From: a virus
Virus record (IMG/VR): IMGVR_UViG_3300046369_001362
Coordinates: 1 to 25,573 of that record
Length of the DNA stretch: 25,573 bases
Reading direction: 5' to 3' (one strand)
Shown here: positions 21,108-25,573 of the stretch, piece after piece
Numbering within the stretch: the stretch's first letter is position 1
Layout of the letters: the number at the start of each line of letters is the position of its first letter
Translations under genes and position numbers: made by a program
Notes under the pieces: generated by a model
Databases searched by the model: none
What the model was told of the DNA's origin: nothing
What the model saw: the letters and a program-made list of their open reading frames with translations, nothing else

Positions 21108-21279
21108 TATAAACAAATTTTTAAACACGTATTATCCAATTATTATAGCATTTATTTGTATGTGCTATTCAATCGGATTAGGATTATTTGGTTACACTGA
21201 AGAAGCTCAATACTCAGCTCATTGGGCAGGAACAATTTTACTATTTGCTATAGCAATCAGACAAAGACGAGGAAGATGA
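21100..21279 (+). CDS. Small membrane protein, two probable TM segments
   Basis: 59 residues. YYPIIIAFICMCYSIGLGLF (11-30) and HWAGTILLFAIAI (41-53) are hydrophobic, joined by a short polar loop (GYTEEAQYSA), and the protein ends in a basic QRRGR, which by the positive-inside rule suggests a cytoplasmic C-terminus. It overlaps both neighbours by a few bases. A holin-like role is possible by size and topology but unsupported. Confidence 0.6.
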   Translation: MNNINKFLNTYYPIIIAFICMCYSIGLGLFGYTEEAQYSAHWAGTILLFAIAIRQRRGR

Positions 21280-21461
21280 GTATAGCAATGTTTATAGTAG
21301 GGTTTTGTATATTTGCAGCCTATGTAGGTTTCTTAATGTGGAATATATTTTATAATCATAATAAGAATAGAGAAGAAAATTATCCTGGATACTATGCTAG
21401 ACATGGGTATCCCCATAATAGAGTTAGTAGAATGAAGGGTAAAAAAGAAGAAGTAGAATGA
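21276..21461 (+). CDS. Small membrane protein, one TM segment
   Basis: 61 residues from ATG 21276, which overlaps the previous stop as ATGA; the frame extends upstream but those codons lie in the preceding gene. AMFIVGFCIFAAYVGFLMW (4-22) is one transmembrane helix, followed by a polar, tyrosine-rich and basic tail (NREENYPGYYARHGYPHNRV, then SRMKGKKEEVE). It is coupled to the next gene by ATGA as well. Confidence 0.6.
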   Translation: MSIAMFIVGFCIFAAYVGFLMWNIFYNHNKNREENYPGYYARHGYPHNRVSRMKGKKEEVE

Positions 21462-21610
21462 GTAGAATAGAAGAATTAGTATATAGTGCCCATGAGTATG
21501 GTAAACGAGCCCAACTGTTTGATGAGGTTTCTAAGATAAAATTAGAATCTCCAGCAATGAAATTAGAAGAGGTTTATGATAAAGCATATCAAAATATAAT
21601 GAATACATAG
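21458..21610 (+). CDS. Small helical protein of unknown function
   Basis: 50 residues: MSRIEELVYSAHEYGKRAQL, then FDEVSKIKLESPAMKLEEVYDKAYQNIMNT. It appears to be two amphipathic helices. The ATG overlaps the upstream stop (ATGA) and the stop lies 2 nt before the methylglyoxal synthase ATG. No family recognised. Confidence 0.55.
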   Translation: MSRIEELVYSAHEYGKRAQLFDEVSKIKLESPAMKLEEVYDKAYQNIMNT

Positions 21611-21612
21611 AT

Positions 21613-21987
21613 ATGAAGTTTGCATTAATAGCACATGATAATAAGAAAGCAGATATGGTTGCTTTTGTTTCTAAACGTTTACCTTTCTTTAATAGAGAAG
21701 ATGTTAACATAGTTACAACAGGAACAACAGGTAAAAAAGTTAAACATGCTGGTATTAAAAAGGTAGAAACAGTTAATTCGGGACCATTAGGAGGTGATGC
21801 TGAGATAGCAGCAATGGTAGTAAGAGGGGAAATTACAGCAGTATTATTTATGAGGGATCCTTTAGATAAGCACCCCCATGATGTAGATATTAATATGTTA
21901 ATGAGATTATGTGATGTGCATGATATACCTTTAGCTACTAATTATAGAACAGCAAGTATATTAATTAAATGGTTTAAGAATAAATAG
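21613..21987 (+). CDS. mgsA: Methylglyoxal synthase
   Basis: 124 residues, close to the single-domain length of MgsA enzymes, which convert dihydroxyacetone phosphate to methylglyoxal and phosphate. LIAHDNKK (5-12) has H8; TTGTTGKK (35-42) is the phosphate-binding loop; SGPLGGDAEIAAMV (56-69) has D62; FMRDPLDKHPHDVDINML (79-96) holds D82, H89 and D92. By motif alignment these correspond to E. coli H19, D71, D91, H98 and D101, all conserved here. The GGDAEIAA block differs mildly from the common GGDQQIGA. Nothing nearby suggests a sugar-phosphate pathway, so a host-metabolism role (phosphate release, or a glycolytic bypass during infection) is inferred. It lies 2 nt after a small gene and 4 nt before a membrane gene. 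Confidence 0.93.
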   Translation: MKFALIAHDNKKADMVAFVSKRLPFFNREDVNIVTTGTTGKKVKHAGIKKVETVNSGPLGGDAEIAAMVVRGEITAVLFMRDPLDKHPHDVDINMLMRLCDVHDIPLATNYRTASILIKWFKNK

Positions 21988-21991
21988 GTAT

Positions 21992-22348
21992 ATGATTAAA
22001 ATGGATTATTTCTTATTAGGTATATTTTGGTTTACATTAGGCCATATAGCTGTGTTTTTTCAATTAAATGGTCAATTTAAATGGGAATGGTTTGCTAAAA
22101 ATGAATGGGCATTAGCTTTATTTGGATTAGTAATTTCATTTTTTTATATTTGGGGTACTAAATATACAGTATTATCATTTGACGGTTTATTATGGCCAGC
22201 TAGATTTGTAGGTTTTGGGATTGGGATGATTATATATGCTTTAGGTTTATGGGTTTTCTTTAAAGAAGGTATAACACCTAAAACGTTTATTAGTTTAGTT
22301 ATATGTGTAATTTTAATTTGTATACAAGTATTATGGAAAAACAAATAG
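21992..22348 (+). CDS. Four-helix membrane protein of unknown function
   Basis: 118 residues with four hydrophobic stretches at about 7-25, 40-57, 68-90 and 96-114, including LGIFWFTLGHIAVFF and ALALFGLVISFFYIWG. Size and layout resemble small four-helix transporters, but I see no diagnostic motif. An internal ATG three codons in (22001) is an alternative start. It follows the methylglyoxal synthase by 4 nt and overlaps the oxygenase-like gene by 16 nt. A transport or membrane-modifying job is possible; none is assigned. Confidence 0.65.
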   Translation: MIKMDYFLLGIFWFTLGHIAVFFQLNGQFKWEWFAKNEWALALFGLVISFFYIWGTKYTVLSFDGLLWPARFVGFGIGMIIYALGLWVFFKEGITPKTFISLVICVILICIQVLWKNK

Positions 22349-22980
22349 ATGTAAATTTTACATTAGTACAAGGGTTGTTTATTTCTACCCATACATTAGA
22401 TATAGATCATGATGCTATAGTTTCGGAAGTAATTGAAGCTAGGGAACATCCTGATAGACACCCTATGTCTAAAAAATTTAGAGATAGTTCTTTTGAAAGA
22501 GGTGAAATGCATCATACTTTTTATGAAGATACAAATATGTTTGACAAAACAGTACAAAAATTACTACCTCCTGTTCAAAATATAATAGATACTATATTTG
22601 GAGGTAATAGATTAATATTTGAGGAAGTATGGGGTCATATAATTCCCCCGGGTGACCAAACAATGGTTCACAACCACGGTAGTAATTTTAAAATCCCAGG
22701 ATTGTCTTTTGCTTATTATCCTCATGTGGTTCCAGATGGAGGTAATATTTATTTTTTATGTGAAGTCAATGGTAGTAAAACTACTTATGAGCATGAAATT
22801 AAAAAGGGGGATTTATTGTTTTTTTCACAAGAATTATGGCATTATACCCCTAGGAATGGGTCAAATCAAAATAGGGTAACTATTAGTGGGAATTTATTTG
22901 GTACCGCTGCTTTTTATCAAGAATTACAACAAGATAAGTATGCAACTAGTCCATATTGGAATTATGCTGGTAGACCTTAA
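22333..22980 (+). CDS. 2-oxoglutarate/Fe(II) oxygenase-like protein
   Basis: 215 residues from ATG 22333; a frame-open ATG at 22303 would add ten residues inside the upstream gene and is less likely. The core has VHNHGSNF (112-119) with H113 and H115, then GLSFAYYPHVVPDGGNIYFL (123-142), GDLLFFSQELWHYTPRNG (159-176) with H170, and NRVTISGNLFG with R181. This is the order of phage 2OG-Fe(II) dioxygenases (HxH/D ... H ... R), where the two histidines and an acidic or histidine residue hold iron and the arginine holds 2-oxoglutarate. Such enzymes hydroxylate proteins, nucleic acids or small molecules; the substrate here is unknown. The N-terminal 80 residues resemble prolyl-hydroxylase-like phage proteins only in general terms. 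Confidence 0.72.
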   Translation: MEKQIDVNFTLVQGLFISTHTLDIDHDAIVSEVIEAREHPDRHPMSKKFRDSSFERGEMHHTFYEDTNMFDKTVQKLLPPVQNIIDTIFGGNRLIFEEVWGHIIPPGDQTMVHNHGSNFKIPGLSFAYYPHVVPDGGNIYFLCEVNGSKTTYEHEIKKGDLLFFSQELWHYTPRNGSNQNRVTISGNLFGTAAFYQELQQDKYATSPYWNYAGRP

Positions 22981-23007
22981 AAATAAATATGAAAAATATT
23001 TAAATTT

Positions 23008-23277
23008 ATGAAAAAAATTAAAGCAAGATGGATGCCCTTATTAAGGGTAATGGTTCGAGATAGGAGATTAAATCCTATAGAACGTTTAGGTACTAGAGTT
23101 GGTTATATGGGCGTTGGATTTTTAATAGCAGGTCAGTGGACTGTAGAACCTATATTATTTATAATGGGTTTCATTTGTGTACTAATTCAGGTTAGTATCC
23201 GTAGACAATGGAACTTAGTAGTATTGCAACTTAATGGTCTGATAGCTTGGACCATACATTTTATAAATTCATTATGA
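23008..23277 (+). CDS. Small membrane protein of unknown function
   Basis: 89 residues. A very basic N-terminus (KKIKARWMPLLRVMVRDRRL) precedes hydrophobic segments at about 31-44, 47-62 and 70-87, giving two or three membrane passes; the positive N-terminus should be cytoplasmic. No motif recognised. The 27-nt gap before it contains only AT-rich DNA and a short spurious ATG. Its stop overlaps the next start as ATGA. Confidence 0.6.
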   Translation: MKKIKARWMPLLRVMVRDRRLNPIERLGTRVGYMGVGFLIAGQWTVEPILFIMGFICVLIQVSIRRQWNLVVLQLNGLIAWTIHFINSL

Positions 23278-23408
23278 TAAATCAAAATAAATTAGAAGAA
23301 ATTAGAGCATTGCACAAAATGATTATTGAACTTAAATCAAATCCAAGTGTTGAGAGTAAAAAAACAATACAACAACTTCAACAGAAGTTAGATGATCTAA
23401 AATTATGA
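23274..23408 (+). CDS. Tiny coiled-coil protein
   Basis: 44 residues: MINQNKLEEIRALHKMIIEL, then KSNPSVESKKTIQQLQQKLDDLKL. Two helices with leucine/isoleucine heptads (LEEIRALHKMIIEL and IQQLQQKLDDLKL) and a short linker predict a coiled-coil hairpin. It overlaps the upstream stop and the downstream Smr start, so it is translated with both. Function unknown. Confidence 0.5.
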   Translation: MINQNKLEEIRALHKMIIELKSNPSVESKKTIQQLQQKLDDLKL

Positions 23409-23638
23409 ATCATAAAATAGATTTACATGGGTTAACTCACAATGAAGCAGTAAGAAGGGTAGAAACTAAACTTATAGGAATATCACTTACTAATTATTAT
23501 CAAGTAGAAATTATAACAGGTAAATCTAAGTCAATGCAAGATAAAATAATTAATGAGGTATTAGGGCCCCTCAAATTTTCTCATTATATTCCCGCATATA
23601 ACACAGGAACAATAATTGTAACTCAAGATGGATTATAA
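23405..23638 (+). CDS. Smr-domain protein
   Basis: 77 residues, the length of a stand-alone Smr domain. DLHGLTHNEA (6-15) is the diagnostic DLHG motif with H8, and VEIITGKSKSMQDKI (34-48) matches the second T/HG-x-G/S motif. Smr domains of MutS2 and related proteins nick DNA or cleave RNA, and some only bind nucleic acid. The phage protein could act in recombination, repair or RNA turnover. It is flanked by overlaps with the coiled-coil gene and the sulfotransferase gene (11 nt). Confidence 0.88.
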   Translation: MNHKIDLHGLTHNEAVRRVETKLIGISLTNYYQVEIITGKSKSMQDKIINEVLGPLKFSHYIPAYNTGTIIVTQDGL

Positions 23639-24494
23639 TTTACCAAATTTTTTAATAATAGGAGTAATGAAAGGGGGAACTACCTCTTTAAATATTGCTT
23701 TGGCTCAAGGTAAAGATAGATTTACAGTTAAAGCTAATACTAAACAAGAAACATTTAATTCCAATCCAGATATAAACCCAAATATGTTTATTGGGGGGAT
23801 GGGTGCCTTAAATCATAAAGAATTAGATTTTTTCTCTAAAGATGGAAATTATAAACATGGGATTGATATATATAAAAGATTCTTTAATGTTAATAATTCA
23901 GAAACTTGTACCCCAAATCCTATATTAATAGGGGAATGTAGTCCTAGTTATTTTACTTTAGATGAGTACCCAGGGGATATTATAAATAGAATTCAAAGAT
24001 ATTTACCAGATATTAAAATTATTTTAAGTTTAAGAGACCCTATTGAAAGAGCCTATTCCCACTTTATTCATATGAATAGAAATAATTGGCATTATGATAA
24101 TCTTTATAAAAATAAAACTTTTAGAGAAATAGTAATGGGGGAATGGAAACACAAATCACCTAATTATGTAATAACCAGATCATTTTACTCTAAAAATTTA
24201 CTAAAATATAAATCAGCATTTGGTGATAACCTATTTGTGACTACACAAGAAAATCTTTTAAATGATCCAGTGTTTGAATTAAATAAAATATATGATTTTT
24301 TAGGTGTAAAAAAACCCCCATATGAGGATAAACAATTTAAAGCAAATAGAAACATTGATCATAATCCTGATTATTCTATAAAAAATATGGATAAGGAAAT
24401 AAAGGAATATTTAAGAGAATTATTTAGATCAGATGTAACTCAAACCGTAAAATTATTACCTCAAGTAGATTTTAGTTATTGGAATAAATATTAA
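23628..24494 (+). CDS. PAPS-dependent sulfotransferase
   Basis: 288 residues. FLIIGVMKGGTTSL (8-21) is the 5'-phosphosulfate-binding loop with K15 as the conserved lysine, and IILSLRDPIERAYSHF (131-146) is the 3'-phosphate-binding motif with its R-x-P-x-x-R-x-x-S core. The frame is complete, including the C-terminal KANRN segment. The enzyme would move sulfate from PAPS to a hydroxyl or amine, most often on a sugar. With the upstream glycan genes, sulfation of a phage-made or host glycan is a reasonable guess. No PAPS synthesis genes are visible, so donor supply would come from the host. It overlaps the Smr gene by 11 nt and ends 2 nt before the next. Confidence 0.9.
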   Translation: MDYNLPNFLIIGVMKGGTTSLNIALAQGKDRFTVKANTKQETFNSNPDINPNMFIGGMGALNHKELDFFSKDGNYKHGIDIYKRFFNVNNSETCTPNPILIGECSPSYFTLDEYPGDIINRIQRYLPDIKIILSLRDPIERAYSHFIHMNRNNWHYDNLYKNKTFREIVMGEWKHKSPNYVITRSFYSKNLLKYKSAFGDNLFVTTQENLLNDPVFELNKIYDFLGVKKPPYEDKQFKANRNIDHNPDYSIKNMDKEIKEYLRELFRSDVTQTVKLLPQVDFSYWNKY

Positions 24495-24496
24495 TT

Positions 24497-24706
24497 ATGA
24501 CTTTATACCCTAACATAGTTTATAATAATGGCGTAGCATATAAAATACTTACTATAATACCAATGCATAATTTTGCTGATAAAAATGGTAATATAAATAA
24601 ACAAGTATTAGGGATGTATGTACATGAAAAAGGTGGGGATCATGTATTACAAAGACAAGACAAATTTTTAATTTGTGAAACAATAGAAGAAGCAACAGTA
24701 GTATGA
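24497..24706 (+). CDS. Unknown phage protein, 69 residues
   Basis: 69 residues, beta-rich (NIVYNNGVAYKILTIIPMHN, then KQVLGMYVHEKGGDHVLQRQ and KFLICETIEEATVV). It has no motif I recognise. It sits between the sulfotransferase and the second epimerase, overlapping the latter as ATGA, so it belongs to that sugar-related cluster by position. A small beta-barrel or tail-fibre-like accessory fold is possible but unproven. Confidence 0.6.
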   Translation: MTLYPNIVYNNGVAYKILTIIPMHNFADKNGNINKQVLGMYVHEKGGDHVLQRQDKFLICETIEEATVV

Positions 24707-25536
24707 AACGTATATTAGTAACGGGGGCAGGTGGGTTTATAGGAAGTAATTTAATGAATTATTTAGCATTAGATAAAACAATATCAATACAAGGTATGGA
24801 TAATAATCCTCGCATTGATAATGAATATATGATTAATTTAAATATTAAGAATATAGATAAATTTGCATGGCAACCTAATATAATTTATCATTTAGCGGCA
24901 CAATCTAAAGTGCAACAATCATTTGATGACCCAAAACAAAACACAGAGGATAATGTAATGGGGACTTTAGCGGTACTAGAATATGCTAGAAAAAGAAAAT
25001 GCAAAGTAGTATATGCTGGCTCAGCTTCAAGGCATGTTGACCCAGCTTCATCCCCTTACGCTACTACAAAATATATGGGCGAAACATTATGTAAAATGTA
25101 TAGAAAATGTTTTGGTGTAGATGTTGAAATAGCTAGATTTTATAATGCATATGGACCAAATGAATACTTACACCCTACTGAAAGTAATGTAATTGGTATT
25201 TGGAGATATAATACCCAAAATAATATAAAGTGTAAAATAGTAGGTGATGGTGAACAAGAAAGAGACTTTATTCATGTTCAAGACATTGTTGAAGGGCTGG
25301 TTGCTATAGGGGATAGTATCTCAAGTCATGACGATGCCTGGGAATTAGGAACAGGCTCAACTTTAACTGTAAATAATTTAGCTACCATGTTTCATGAAAA
25401 ATTTAATATTAATTTTGATTGGGTTGAAGATCAAAAAGGTAATGTACGTAAATCAAAACTAATAAATACAGATGCTTATGAAAGGTTAGGTTGGAAACCT
25501 AAAAGAAGATTAGTAGATTATATAATGTCGCTATGA
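24703..25536 (+). CDS. Second NAD-dependent sugar epimerase/dehydratase (extended SDR)
   Basis: 277 residues, shorter than the 341-residue relative at 9621. TGAGGFIGS (7-15) is the GxxGxxG coenzyme loop, YHLAAQSKVQQSFDDP (62-77) the nucleotide-sugar strand, VVYAGSASRH (102-111) the Ser-containing active-site strand, and Y119-A-T-T-K123 the catalytic pair. RFYNAYGPNE and GDGEQERDFIHVQDIVEGL follow as usual. The protein is about 40 residues short of a typical UDP-glucose 4-epimerase, mainly in the second half, yet all catalytic positions are kept. It likely prepares a nucleotide sugar for a glycan, possibly one sulfated by its neighbour. The next gene starts by ATGA overlap and leaves the window. 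Confidence 0.88.
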   Translation: MKRILVTGAGGFIGSNLMNYLALDKTISIQGMDNNPRIDNEYMINLNIKNIDKFAWQPNIIYHLAAQSKVQQSFDDPKQNTEDNVMGTLAVLEYARKRKCKVVYAGSASRHVDPASSPYATTKYMGETLCKMYRKCFGVDVEIARFYNAYGPNEYLHPTESNVIGIWRYNTQNNIKCKIVGDGEQERDFIHVQDIVEGLVAIGDSISSHDDAWELGTGSTLTVNNLATMFHEKFNINFDWVEDQKGNVRKSKLINTDAYERLGWKPKRRLVDYIMSL

Positions 25537-25573
25537 AAGAAATAAACTTTGTTTTTAAAAATAAAACAATATA
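25533..25573 (+). CDS. Start of a further gene, 3' end outside window
   Basis: ATG 25533 overlaps the epimerase stop as ATGA and the frame is open to the window end, giving 13 residues (MKEINFVFKNKTI). The overlap pattern used throughout the window makes a real gene likely. Nothing can be said about its function. Confidence 0.5.
   Translation, partial: MKEINFVFKNKTI

Noticed and set aside
1-25573. tRNA genes, CRISPR arrays, insertion sequences, integrase or attachment sites
   Set aside because: Gaps between genes are at most about 107 nt, none holds a cloverleaf-like sequence or spaced repeats, and no transposase or integrase motif was seen. The Cas4-like nuclease stands alone.

Overview
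The window looks like a piece of a tailed-phage genome, probably a phage of a Bacteroidetes (Flavobacteriia-like) host, or of an environmental relative of one. The phage assignment rests on several things seen directly. Every gene is on the + strand, genes are packed with TAATG and ATGA overlaps, and there are many ORFs under 80 codons. Typical phage functions are present: an Nmad1-like protein, a PD-(D/E)XK nuclease, an ATP-dependent DNA ligase, an HNH-like protein, a lysozyme/transglycosylase and a small basic protein. No host housekeeping gene, rRNA, tRNA or integrase was seen. The host inference rests on promoters: five sites have the form TTTG, exactly 20 nt, then TATATTTA or a close variant, which matches the known Bacteroidetes -33 TTTG / -7 TAnnTTTG promoter. 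The DNA is very AT-rich.

Layout. 1-1264: the end of an Nmad1-like gene and a Cas4/RecB-like nuclease with four cysteines. 1310-12418: an RHH regulator followed by an almost gapless glycan cassette. It contains two GT-B (GT4-like) transferases, a zinc-ribbon protein, a DCGC-motif protein, a GT2, a GT9, a short UDP-sugar dehydrogenase, a methyltransferase, a GT-D enzyme, an unknown protein, an SDR epimerase, a WecB-like 2-epimerase and a DUF616 protein. 12462-14970: a unit of small proteins, an HNH-like protein and an N-terminally anchored lysozyme-like enzyme, closed by a hairpin terminator. 14943-18811: a SWIM zinc-finger protein, DNA ligase, two unknown proteins, a membrane/coiled-coil protein and a long acidic protein, closed by a strong terminator. 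18919-19727: four small unknown genes. 19806 to the end: unknown and membrane miniproteins, then methylglyoxal synthase, a 2OG-Fe(II) oxygenase-like protein, an Smr protein, a sulfotransferase and a second SDR epimerase.

How the parts may work together. The cassette could make nucleotide sugars (UDP-sugar oxidation, HexNAc 2-epimerisation, SDR epimerisation) and assemble a glycan with at least five transferase types. Sulfation and methylation could decorate it. The target could be the virion surface, phage DNA or the host envelope; the sequence does not decide which.

The most distinctive signals are regulatory. In three intergenic regions the promoter's -33 box lies inside the hairpin of a terminator or terminator-like element. 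Two promoters are followed by equally sized stem-loops with different stems but near-identical A(A/G)TTAA loops. Leader genes repeatedly start at (A)AAGGTTATG. No stretch of more than 300 bases lacks a gene; the largest gap is 18812-18918.
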